Of a DNA stretch of 7,717 bases, positions 1-5,310 are shown piece after piece (position 1 is the first letter of the stretch; each line of letters opens with the position of its first letter). A program made the position numbers and the translations under genes. This DNA is from Desulfurococcales archaeon (GTDB lineage: Archaea > Thermoproteota > Thermoprotei_A > CAZTBM01 > SZUA-1508). The notes under the pieces are model-generated. The model had not been told where the DNA came from. It saw nothing but the letters and a program-made list of their open reading frames with translations, and searched no databases. The stretch covers positions 1-7,717 of the forward strand of contig DQVH01000090.1 in assembly GCA_015661855.1 (NCBI GenBank). Reading direction: 5' to 3'.

Positions 1-609
1 GACAATATAATAGTTAAGGCTATTGAGGAAAACCTCTACATATCAGTTGGTGGACTTTTAGAACGTGCTGGACCAAAACTATTCATGATAGGAGTCATCA
101 TTACACCCAATGGTAAAATTGAAGCTAAATACCGTAAGATAATGATATCACAGAAGGAGGCTAATGTTGGTATATCACCTGGTAGAAGTGTAACATTAGC
201 TAGAGTTAATGGTGTAAATGTGGGAATTCTTCTAGATGATGACATTTTTGCACCAGAACTATCAAGACACTTAAAGCTGATAGGCGCAAAAATGATAATA
301 TACATGTTTAGAAAGAACTTTAAACGTGAAATACTTAAATCACTAGCTATAGCTAGAGCTGTAGAAACAGAACTACCAGTAATAGTCTGTGGAGGTATTG
401 TTGAGTGGCGTGGTGAAGTACAGTACACTGTACCCTCAATGATAGTTGACTCTAACGGACATGTTCTAACAGAGATAGAGTCTAAAGAGGGAGTTATTGT
501 AGATACAGTTAAAATACCAGTAAGAAACAATATGAGATACGCTACACCATCCTTTAGAATACTCTCAGAAACATGTAGAGAGCTTTCAAAGAACTATAAA
601 CTCTTCTAA
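1..609 (+). CDS. Nitrilase-superfamily (carbon-nitrogen hydrolase) homologue, 5' truncated, catalytic Cys replaced by Asp
   Basis: The frame is open from base 1 to a TAA at 607-609, giving 202 visible residues. The ATG at 85 is internal, because family-like sequence (VGGLLERAG, residues 16-24) precedes it. Nitrilase-fold landmarks in order are: ITPNGKIEAKYRKI (34-47, with the usual catalytic Lys at K46), an SPG turn (59-61), GVNVGILLDDDIFAPE (71-86), and the late segment SMIVDSNGHVLTEIESKEGVIVD. In active members the third block reads roughly GVxICYDxxFPE; here the Cys position is D79 (codon 235-237). The first catalytic Glu would lie in the missing N-terminal part; full-length members are about 260-280 residues. 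Loss of the nucleophile suggests it is not an ordinary amidase or nitrilase and may be a pseudoenzyme or regulatory subunit (inference). The gene ends convergently with porB. Family assignment is good; function is unknown. Confidence 0.8.
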   Translation, partial: DNIIVKAIEENLYISVGGLLERAGPKLFMIGVIITPNGKIEAKYRKIMISQKEANVGISPGRSVTLARVNGVNVGILLDDDIFAPELSRHLKLIGAKMIIYMFRKNFKREILKSLAIARAVETELPVIVCGGIVEWRGEVQYTVPSMIVDSNGHVLTEIESKEGVIVDTVKIPVRNNMRYATPSFRILSETCRELSKNYKLF

Positions 610-611
610 AA

Positions 612-629
612 TACTCTTTTTTCTCTCCC
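612..629 (+). terminator. T-rich termination tract after the nitrilase homologue
   Basis: A pyrimidine-rich stretch starts three bases after the stop codon, with six consecutive T (617-622) followed by CTCTCCCT. Archaeal RNA polymerase terminates at T-runs without needing a hairpin, so this is a plausible end for the + transcript. Confidence 0.5.
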
Positions 630-631
630 TC

Positions 632-650
632 TACACGGTTTAACCGTGTA
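632..650. repeat. Perfect 19-bp palindrome between two convergent genes
   Basis: TACACGGTT (632-640) and AACCGTGTA (642-650) are exact inverted repeats around a single T. A one-base loop makes an RNA hairpin of the full arms awkward, so it may be a DNA-level protein-binding site or part of the termination region. It lies between the two opposing T-runs. Confidence 0.55.
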
Positions 651-660
651 ATTGTGGATT

Positions 661-670
661 GTAAAAAGAG
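661..670 (-). terminator. T-run downstream of porB
   Basis: On the minus strand this reads CTCTTTTTAC, with five consecutive T (663-667), about 25-30 nt beyond the porB stop. It mirrors the T-run that follows the convergent gene and would end the por operon transcript. Confidence 0.4.
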
Positions 671-693
671 GTGGGTATTGTATAGTGTGTATT

Positions 694-1650
694 TTACTTT
701 ATACCTGCTCTTTTTAGTAGATCCTCCCATACCATGTCAACGTATTCCTGTAGCTCTTTAATTATATGTCTATTCTCGGGTTTGAATAGGTGCTTAAATC
801 TCCCCTGTACTTTTAGGAATTCCTCAATAGGCTTTTTCAGTTTAGGATTCTTTGCTATAACGAGACTTCTATCTGTTAGTCTCCATTCACCCTTTTCATA
901 CTCCCATAGTGGGAAGTAGCATGTATCAACAGCTAGTTTAGCAATCTCCATTGTTAAGTGCATGTCGAATCTCCAGCCTCTACAGCATGGTGCTAGTACG
1001 TGTAGGAATTTCGGACCCCTTATACTGAGTGCTTTCTTGGTTTTCCTCATTAGGTCAGCCCAGTGTGCTGGTGTTGCTGTTGCAACATATGGTGCTCTAT
1101 GTGCTACAACGATATCTGCTATAGGCTTTTTATGCTGCATTTTACCTGGGATAACCTTCCCTGCAGGACTTGTAGTAGTAGCTGCACCTAAAGGTGTACC
1201 TCCACTCCTCTGAATACCAGTATTCATGTATGCTTCGTTATCGTATAGTACATATAGGAAGTCGTGGCCTCTCTCAATAGCTCCACTTAGAGCCTGTATA
1301 CCTATATCGTATGTTCCACCATCACCAGCGAAAGCTATTATATTAACTCTCTCATATTTGAATGCACCCCTCCTCTTCATAGCCTTTATTGCAGCTTCTA
1401 TACCTGAAGCTGTTGCTGCAACATTTTCGAATGCATTATGTATCCATGGTACATTCCATGAAGTGTATGGGAATATTGTTGTAGCAACTTCTAGACATCC
1501 AGTTGCTGTTGCTACTATAGTTGGGCCTTCAGCTGCTAACAGTATGAGCTTCACTATTGTTGGTACTGAACATCCAGCACAAAGTCTATGGCCTGGTAGT
1601 AGTTTTGGTGGTTGTTTAGCTAACTCTTTAATGTTGAATGTGAAACTCAC
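694..1650 (-). CDS. porB: Pyruvate (2-oxoacid):ferredoxin oxidoreductase, beta subunit (TPP-binding)
   Basis: This 318-residue subunit carries the thiamine diphosphate site and the proximal [4Fe-4S] cluster of the cytoplasmic enzyme that oxidatively decarboxylates pyruvate to acetyl-CoA and reduces ferredoxin. The TPP motif GDGGTYDIG is at residues 109-117, followed by the LYDNEAYMNTG block (135-145). Cluster ligands expected from the family are present: C24 and C27 (LCAGC), C52 (TGCLE), and a Cys in APCCRGW (C222/C223). The start is GTG at 1648-1650. It overlaps the porA stop as GTGA, with a GGTGA ribosome binding site four bases upstream, implying translational coupling. It is the last gene of the porGDAB operon. 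Family is certain; substrate is less so, since 2-oxoisovalerate oxidoreductase subunits look very similar. Confidence 0.93.
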   Translation of the reverse strand: MSFTFNIKELAKQPPKLLPGHRLCAGCSVPTIVKLILLAAEGPTIVATATGCLEVATTIFPYTSWNVPWIHNAFENVAATASGIEAAIKAMKRRGAFKYERVNIIAFAGDGGTYDIGIQALSGAIERGHDFLYVLYDNEAYMNTGIQRSGGTPLGAATTTSPAGKVIPGKMQHKKPIADIVVAHRAPYVATATPAHWADLMRKTKKALSIRGPKFLHVLAPCCRGWRFDMHLTMEIAKLAVDTCYFPLWEYEKGEWRLTDRSLVIAKNPKLKKPIEEFLKVQGRFKHLFKPENRHIIKELQEYVDMVWEDLLKRAGIK

Positions 1651-2891
1651 TCTCTCACCCCCACATATTTAATTAGTTGTTCGACTTTACCTGTTTCAGC
1701 TATTCTAAGTAGCTCCTTATATATTGATTCGATTAGTGATGGTGGTGCATCTCTACCTCCAAGACCGTAAATATAGTTTACTATTATCGGTTTCTCCTTT
1801 TCATCATAGAATGCTGATCTAACTTCGAGAAATACTGGTCCACCACGAGCACCAAACGATACTGAACGATCCATAACACCAACCACTTTAACTCTCCTTA
1901 ACAGCTCTACAACATCCTCTACTGGGAATGGTCTGAAAGCTCTAATCCTTAAAACTCCAACCTTATAACCTTCCTTTCTAAGCTTTTTAGCAACATACCT
2001 TACAGTTCCACCAGTAGACCCTAAGACTACTATTGCTACTTCAGCATCTTCTAGTCCATATGGTACTACAAGTCCATTACCATACTTTCTACCACTTATC
2101 TTAGCATACTCCTCATTAACCTCCTTTATAACCCTTTTAGCATTCTTCATAGCTTCAATTTGGTGCATTTTATGTTCGAAGTAGTAGTCGTATAGGTCTA
2201 GTGGTCCAAAGGTTAATGGGTATTCTGGGTCAAGTTTTAGTGGTACTTTTTTACCAAGGTATGGTACGTATACTTCTATAGGCTTTCTTGTACCAACAAA
2301 CTCCTTTACAACTTCATCTGGTAGTATGTGTACGTCTTGTAGTGTATGGCTTAGGAAGAATCCATCGAGATTAACCATTACTGGTAGTAGTACATCTGGG
2401 TGTTCAGCTATCTTGAATGCCTGTATTGTTGTATCGTACGCCTCCTGCGGGTCTTCAACGTACAACTGTATCCATCCTGAATCTCTAGCACCCATTGTGT
2501 CACTGTGGTCACAGTGTATGTTTATTGGTGCTGATAGTGCTCTATTAGTTACAGCCATTACTATTGGTAGTCTTAGACTTGCAGCTATGTATAGTATCTC
2601 CCACATTAATGCTAAACCGTTAGCTGCTGTAGCAGTGAATGCTCTAGCACCTGTAGCTGCAGCTCCAACACATGCACTCATAGCTGAATGCTCACTCTCA
2701 ACAGGAACAAACTCTGTATGTACTTCACCGTTAGCTACAAACTCTGAAAACTTCTCAACAATTATGGTTTGTGGTGTTATAGGGTATGCTGCAACCAAAT
2801 CTACGTTACACTGTTTAACAGCCCACGCTACAGCTTCATTACCATTCAATCCCATTACACGGCCTTTAACCTGGGTTTTAACCTGACCCAT
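1647..2891 (-). CDS. porA: Pyruvate (2-oxoacid):ferredoxin oxidoreductase, alpha subunit
   Basis: This 414-residue catalytic subunit pairs with PorB to form the TPP active site. The N-terminal pyrimidine-binding domain shows AAYPITPQT (34-42), the VESEHSAM block with the conserved Glu around E65/E67, and TAANGLALMWEILY. The second domain near the C-terminus begins at EVAIVVLGSTGGT and includes RAFRPFPVEDV, the typical domain II signature, then SFGARGGPVFLEV. Length matches archaeal PorA (about 390-415). The ATG at 2889-2891 lies five bases after the porD stop; GGAGGG nine bases upstream supports it. An internal ATG at codon 13 would remove a short non-conserved leader and is the main alternative. 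Third gene of the operon. Confidence 0.93.
   Translation of the reverse strand: MGQVKTQVKGRVMGLNGNEAVAWAVKQCNVDLVAAYPITPQTIIVEKFSEFVANGEVHTEFVPVESEHSAMSACVGAAATGARAFTATAANGLALMWEILYIAASLRLPIVMAVTNRALSAPINIHCDHSDTMGARDSGWIQLYVEDPQEAYDTTIQAFKIAEHPDVLLPVMVNLDGFFLSHTLQDVHILPDEVVKEFVGTRKPIEVYVPYLGKKVPLKLDPEYPLTFGPLDLYDYYFEHKMHQIEAMKNAKRVIKEVNEEYAKISGRKYGNGLVVPYGLEDAEVAIVVLGSTGGTVRYVAKKLRKEGYKVGVLRIRAFRPFPVEDVVELLRRVKVVGVMDRSVSFGARGGPVFLEVRSAFYDEKEKPIIVNYIYGLGGRDAPPSLIESIYKELLRIAETGKVEQLIKYVGVRE
1655..1662 (-). promoter_or_regulatory. Ribosome binding site of porB
   Basis: On the minus strand GGGGGTGA lies four bases before the GTG start and within the last codons of porA. It supports choosing the GTG that overlaps the porA TGA. 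Confidence 0.6.
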
Positions 2892-2896
2892 ATCAT

Positions 2897-3169
2897 TTAA
2901 CCCTCCTTAACCATTTCTATTGCTTTAACAGGACACTCATGAGCACAAATACCACAACCCTTACAGTAGTCATAGTTTACTGTTACCTTCTCACCATCCC
3001 ATACTATCGACATGTCTGGACAGTAGATCCAGCATAGAAGGCACTTAACACACTTATCCTGCTTTATAACCGGCTTAAATGTTCTCCAATCACCAGTCTT
3101 AAACTCTGTTGATAGTTTAAATGGAATAGCTCCTATTGGGAGTTCACGCCAACCCTTAAGCTCAGACAT
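2897..3169 (-). CDS. porD: Pyruvate (2-oxoacid):ferredoxin oxidoreductase, delta subunit (2x[4Fe-4S] ferredoxin-like)
   Basis: This 90-residue subunit carries electrons from the TPP/proximal cluster site towards external ferredoxin. It has two classical CxxCxxCxxxCP motifs: C40-C43-C46-C50-P51 and C69-C72-C75-C79-P80. Together they would bind two [4Fe-4S] clusters, each usually taking its last Cys from the other motif. The N-terminal 35 residues, including GAIPFKLSTEFKTGDWRTFKP, form the extension typical of archaeal PorD rather than free ferredoxin. ATG at 3167-3169 is one base beyond the porG stop, and a perfect GGAGGTG is seven bases upstream. No signal peptide; cytoplasmic. Confidence 0.93.
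   Translation of the reverse strand: MSELKGWRELPIGAIPFKLSTEFKTGDWRTFKPVIKQDKCVKCLLCWIYCPDMSIVWDGEKVTVNYDYCKGCGICAHECPVKAIEMVKEG
2901..2906 (-). promoter_or_regulatory. Ribosome binding site of porA
   Basis: GGAGGG on the minus strand, nine bases before the porA ATG, lies inside the last codons of porD. It is strong in sequence with slightly long spacing. Confidence 0.55.
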
Positions 3170-3170
3170 G

Positions 3171-3743
3171 TTAAACCACCTCCTTTACCTCATTATATGC
3201 TTTCTTTACAACTTCAATATTCTTTTCACCAAGGGCTCCTCCAAACCTTTCCTTAACAATATTGAGTAGTGTTTCAAGTTTAACTAGTGGTACAGCTTTA
3301 ATAAGGGCGCCAAGCATAGCAGTATTAGTTATACCTCTACCTAGAATTTCAACTGCAATATCTGTTGCTGGTACAGTGTAAACCTTATACTTCTCTATAG
3401 CTTGGCCTAGAAGTTTAACTAGATCCCCTCTACCACCCTTAAAGTTTAAAACTAGTGTACCACCCTCCTTTAGCCCCTCAAGTATATTTGGTTTTACTAG
3501 TGTTGGGTCTAAGACAACTACTATATCGGGATTGTATATTCCCGTATGTAGCTCTATAGGTTCATCACTAATCCTAGTAAATGTTAGTATTGGTGCACCC
3601 ATTCTTTCAGGGCCAAATGTTGGAAATGATTGTGCATGCTTACCCTCAGCAATAGCTGCTTCAGCAAGAATATTACTAGCAGTCCAAGCCCCCTGACCTC
3701 CTCTACTATGCCATCGAATCTCAATTAACGTCAAGAATCCCAT
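3171..3743 (-). CDS. porG: Pyruvate (2-oxoacid):ferredoxin oxidoreductase, gamma subunit
   Basis: First gene of the porGDAB operon, 190 residues from the ATG at 3741-3743. The signature EIRWHSRGGQGAWTASNILAEAA near the N-terminus is diagnostic of the gamma domain, which contributes to coenzyme A binding. Also present are the FGPERMGAP segment and NPDIVVVLDPTL. In many crenarchaeal genomes a gamma subunit is shared or duplicated among 2-oxoacid oxidoreductases, so exact substrate is not fixed by this subunit. The start is uncertain: GTG at 3749, ATG at 3743 and TTG at 3734 are all in frame. GAGG at 3744-3747 has usable spacing only for the TTG, whose product would begin just before the conserved core. 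The gene order gamma-delta-alpha-beta and the very short spacing indicate one transcript. Confidence 0.92.
   Translation of the reverse strand: MGFLTLIEIRWHSRGGQGAWTASNILAEAAIAEGKHAQSFPTFGPERMGAPILTFTRISDEPIELHTGIYNPDIVVVLDPTLVKPNILEGLKEGGTLVLNFKGGRGDLVKLLGQAIEKYKVYTVPATDIAVEILGRGITNTAMLGALIKAVPLVKLETLLNIVKERFGGALGEKNIEVVKKAYNEVKEVV
3177..3183 (-). promoter_or_regulatory. Ribosome binding site of porD
   Basis: GGAGGTG on the minus strand, seven bases before the ATG, overlaps the 3' end of porG. It matches the classical archaeal Shine-Dalgarno and fixes the porD start. Confidence 0.65.
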
Positions 3744-3767
3744 CCTCACACACTACATCATAAACAC

Positions 3768-3786
3768 TATTAATAAAAATTTTTAT
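3768..3786. promoter_or_regulatory. Shared divergent promoter: symmetric AT-rich TATA-like element
   Basis: ATAAAAATTTTTAT (3773-3786) is a perfect 14-bp palindrome in the gap between porG and the divergent gene starting at 3839. For the minus strand, a TATA box here would place initiation near 3750-3753, giving a very short leader before porG. For the plus strand it would place initiation near 3805, leaving a leader of about 33 nt that contains the ribosome binding site at 3826-3830. The assignment rests on spacing and composition only. Confidence 0.5.
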
Positions 3787-3825
3787 CAAAAAGTGTAAGT
3801 ACATAAACCCATTATATGTATAGTA

Positions 3826-3830
3826 GGTGG
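3826..3830 (+). promoter_or_regulatory. Ribosome binding site deciding the ATG at 3839
   Basis: GGTGG is eight bases upstream of the ATG at 3839. The longer reading from a GTG at 3827 would sit inside this site, so the ATG is preferred. Confidence 0.5.
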
Positions 3831-3838
3831 AGTATACT

Positions 3839-4195
3839 ATGCCAAACAGTATTAGTGAGAAGGCGTTAGCGATTAGAGTTAACTCACTAAACGATATAGC
3901 AAGGTTTGCTGCAACAATTAGTACACTAGGACAGCCAATATACATTTTAAGGTTTAAAGTTAACGGTAAATACGTTTACGGTATTCTAGCAGTATTCAGA
4001 GACTACTATAAATACTATGGTATACCATTATTCTACTACTACGTTACCGATAGAGGTAGTGAGCATGAGAGATACCTACTCATTAGAACTGATGAGACTG
4101 GTGAGAGAGTAGAGTTATCCAAGGGTGTTAGACCTGGATGGGTAGCAATACCCATAATAACGTTAACTGAGAAACCAGAATTCATAGATATATAG
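3839..4195 (+). CDS. Unrecognised small protein, probably beta-rich, aromatic-rich
   Basis: A 118-residue protein that I cannot assign to a family. It has no Cys, no signal peptide and no transmembrane helix. A polar N-terminal segment (MPNSISEKALAIRVNSLND) is followed by a run of likely beta strands very rich in Tyr and Phe (YILRFKVNGKYVYGILAVF, then GIPLFYYYV). A charged linker (DRGSEHERYLLIRTDETGE) leads to a C-terminal GWVAIPIITL strand. Codon use (ATA, AGA, AGG, CTA) matches neighbouring genes, its own ribosome binding site is present, and it is divergent from the por operon, so it is likely real. It ends convergently with S25e, 35 bases away. No function is inferred. Confidence 0.75.
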   Translation: MPNSISEKALAIRVNSLNDIARFAATISTLGQPIYILRFKVNGKYVYGILAVFRDYYKYYGIPLFYYYVTDRGSEHERYLLIRTDETGERVELSKGVRPGWVAIPIITLTEKPEFIDI

Positions 4196-4230
4196 ATTGG
4201 TTTAGAGTTTAAAGGGGAAATATTACATCC

Positions 4231-4584
4231 TTAGAGTATATCTTGTGGGAAGTCTATCTTTTTAGCAAGCTCTACTGGGATATAAACTGCTACCCTTCTA
4301 TTCCTCGTCATAAGCTTAATAATGTTTTTTCTCTCAAGAACCTCAAGTATATCCTTAGCTACACTATATGTTACACCAAGTTTACCCATTAGAGTATAGG
4401 GTGTTATAACTTTAAGCCCCTTAATCTCCCTTTGAGCTTTAGATATAAGCTCGCCAGTAATGAATGCTATTCTACTCTCAGACTTCCTCTCCTCCCTTAC
4501 AATTCTCTCCCTCCTCTTCTTAGCCTCCTCTCTACGCTGCCTCTTCTCCATAGCCGATATAGGCTTCTTATGGACACCACCCAT
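4231..4584 (-). CDS. rps25e: Small ribosomal subunit protein eS25 (S25e)
   Basis: A 117-residue protein of the 30S subunit. It begins MGGVHKKPISAMEKRQRREE, matching the archaeal S25e N-terminus, followed by a very basic segment to about residue 35. The C-terminal winged-helix core contains KVITPYTLMGKLGVTYSVAKDIL (58-80) and the wing RNRRVAVYIP (94-103). The start was set at the ATG 4582-4584 because GGAGGTG lies seven bases before it. A longer reading from a TTG at 4602 would translate through that site and add a non-conserved WRCCL. S25e occurs in crenarchaea and eukaryotes but not euryarchaea, which helps place the organism. It has its own promoter and lies downstream of an ASCH-domain gene on the same strand. 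Confidence 0.93.
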   Translation of the reverse strand: MGGVHKKPISAMEKRQRREEAKKRRERIVREERKSESRIAFITGELISKAQREIKGLKVITPYTLMGKLGVTYSVAKDILEVLERKNIIKLMTRNRRVAVYIPVELAKKIDFPQDIL

Positions 4585-4591
4585 TAAACAA

Positions 4592-4598
4592 CACCTCC
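4592..4598 (-). promoter_or_regulatory. Ribosome binding site of S25e
   Basis: GGAGGTG on the minus strand, seven bases before the ATG at 4584. It decides the start in favour of the shorter protein. Confidence 0.7.
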
Positions 4599-4622
4599 AC
4601 AATACTAGAATTCTAACTGGTA

Positions 4623-4632
4623 GCTTAAAAGC
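4623..4632 (-). promoter_or_regulatory. Probable TATA box of S25e
   Basis: The minus strand reads GCTTTTAAGC, centred about 26 bases before position 4602. Initiation there would give a leader of roughly 17 nt containing the ribosome binding site, a normal archaeal arrangement. Confidence 0.5.
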
Positions 4633-4662
4633 TAACTATAGGTGTAACTGTAGATGCCTCTT

Positions 4663-5130
4663 CTACTTAACACTCCCCCTATCCACCTTCCTCTTTACAA
4701 TCTTCTTCAATAATAGTTCGTATAGTGGTTCACCCTCGTATAATATTCTATAGCTTAGTGGTGGCATAAATCCAGGTATTACACGTTTAATTTCATCTAG
4801 TTTTATTGGTCTATCATACATTACCGGGTTTAAAACCTCTATTGCTATAGCCTTTTTAGCACCCTTAATGTATGGCCAGTCATCTGAATCAACACCTACA
4901 TCACCATACTGTCTAATAGTCTTCCAAACATACTCAGCTGTACCCTCAATAACTCTACCAACAGTAAACTCACCAAGAATAGCTTTAACCTTACCTGAAA
5001 CATAGAGTACCACTCTAGATCCAGGCTCAATATCTAAACCTATAGACCTTCTAAGCTCAAACTTCTTTACACCAGTAAATATTTGGTATGCAAACTTAGG
5101 CCTAATAGACATTAAGTATACTTTAGCCAC
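4663..5130 (-). CDS. ASCH-domain (PUA-like fold) protein, probable RNA-binding protein
   Basis: A 155-residue protein with the ASCH signature near its N-terminus: SIRPKFAYQIFTGVKKFELRR (8-28), containing the GxKxxExR motif as G20-K22-E25-R27. A barrel-like strand series follows (GSRVVLYVSGKVKAILGEFTVGRV, 37-60). ASCH domains resemble PUA domains and are generally thought to bind RNA or nucleotides; some act as nucleic-acid-processing enzymes. The C-terminal part (KRVIPGFMPPLSYRILYEGEPL) is not recognised, and there is no HTH. The GTG at 5128-5130 is chosen because GGTGA precedes it by four bases and homology begins at once; an upstream in-frame GTG at 5145 would add five residues. It lies 78 bases upstream of S25e, which has its own promoter. 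The molecular role is not known. Confidence 0.8.
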   Translation of the reverse strand: MAKVYLMSIRPKFAYQIFTGVKKFELRRSIGLDIEPGSRVVLYVSGKVKAILGEFTVGRVIEGTAEYVWKTIRQYGDVGVDSDDWPYIKGAKKAIAIEVLNPVMYDRPIKLDEIKRVIPGFMPPLSYRILYEGEPLYELLLKKIVKRKVDRGSVK

Positions 5131-5154
5131 AATTTCACCATACACTCGTATACT

Positions 5155-5162
5155 CTTAAAAC
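5155..5162 (-). promoter_or_regulatory. Possible TATA box of the ASCH gene
   Basis: The minus strand reads GTTTTAAG, centred about 28 bases before the GTG at 5130, which would give a leaderless or nearly leaderless message. A second AT-rich candidate lies at 5185-5195 and overlaps the promoter proposed for the opposite strand. Confidence 0.35.
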
Positions 5163-5185
5163 CTAGAGTGTCATGTCTCCAAAAT

Positions 5186-5195
5186 AATATTTAAG
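5186..5195 (+). promoter_or_regulatory. Probable TATA box for the C/D box sRNA
   Basis: AATATTTAAG is centred about 26-29 bases upstream of 5217-5220, the expected 5' end of the sRNA. The match between promoter spacing and the independently defined RNA end supports both calls. Confidence 0.5.
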
Positions 5196-5219
5196 TTTTC
5201 TAAGACATACTATCTATAC

Positions 5220-5282
5220 GGCTGTGATGTAGGCTGGTATTACGGATAGAGGGGTTGTGAAGAGAGACACCAGGACTGAGCC
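5220..5282 (+). ncRNA. C/D box sRNA candidate (2'-O-methylation guide)
   Basis: About 63 nt with the full archaeal C/D layout. Terminal stem GGC (5220-5222)/GCC (5280-5282). Box C is GTGATGT (5224-5230), a one-base variant of RUGAUGA, and box D is CTGA (5276-5279). Box D' is CGGA (5243-5246) and box C' is GTGAAGA (5257-5263). Both guides are exactly 12 nt: 5231-5242 before D' and 5264-5275 before D, the spacing typical of archaeal guides assembled with L7Ae, Nop5 and fibrillarin. The sheared G-A pairs needed for the kink-turn are preserved in both C/D and C'/D'. The D' guide is complementary to TAATACCAGCC, a sequence I recall from the 530-loop region of crenarchaeal 16S rRNA. It has its own TATA box and sits in a gap with no protein gene. 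The variant D' and C boxes are the main weakness. Confidence 0.8.
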
Positions 5283-5310
5283 ATAAACCTAGGTATCTAA
5301 CACTACTACT

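Noticed and set aside
36..530. Open frame antisense to the nitrilase homologue (164 codons)
   Set aside because: It is a shadow of the conserved + strand gene; its translation resembles no family and has no ribosome binding site.
632..650. Palindrome as an insertion-sequence end or attachment site
   Set aside because: There is no transposase, integrase, target-site duplication or second copy in the window.
734..1672. Three + strand open frames opposite porB
   Set aside because: The porB protein is strongly conserved on the minus strand; these frames are antisense by-products of its codon bias.
2326..2886. 186-codon + strand frame opposite porA
   Set aside because: porA is clearly the real gene; the antisense product is low-complexity Ser/Ala/Cys-rich sequence.
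694..3743. 2-oxoglutarate oxidoreductase (KorABDG) instead of a Por-type enzyme
   Set aside because: Separate gamma and delta subunits in the order G-D-A-B, the PorD-type N-terminal extension and the length of the alpha subunit fit the Por/Vor group better. Vor versus Por is left open.
3752..3768. Minus-strand TATGATGT as a box C of a second C/D sRNA upstream of porG
   Set aside because: No D box or D'/C' pair follows at workable spacing, and it falls where the porG transcript should start.
3721..3945. Minus-strand 74-codon hydrophobic frame across the por promoter
   Set aside because: It overlaps the porG start, the shared promoter and the + strand gene at 3839, and lacks a ribosome binding site. 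Its hydrophobicity comes from AT-rich promoter sequence.
4585..4602. Longer S25e starting at TTG 4602
   Set aside because: It would translate through the perfect GGAGGTG ribosome binding site, and the added residues are not part of the family N-terminus.
4460..4753. 97-codon + strand frame opposite the S25e start and the ASCH 3' end
   Set aside because: It covers two recognised minus-strand genes and the S25e promoter, and has no support of its own.
5284..5297. ACCTAGGT palindrome after the sRNA as an operator
   Set aside because: An 8-bp palindrome is expected by chance; no second copy is positioned near a promoter except a partial ACCTAG at 5161-5166.
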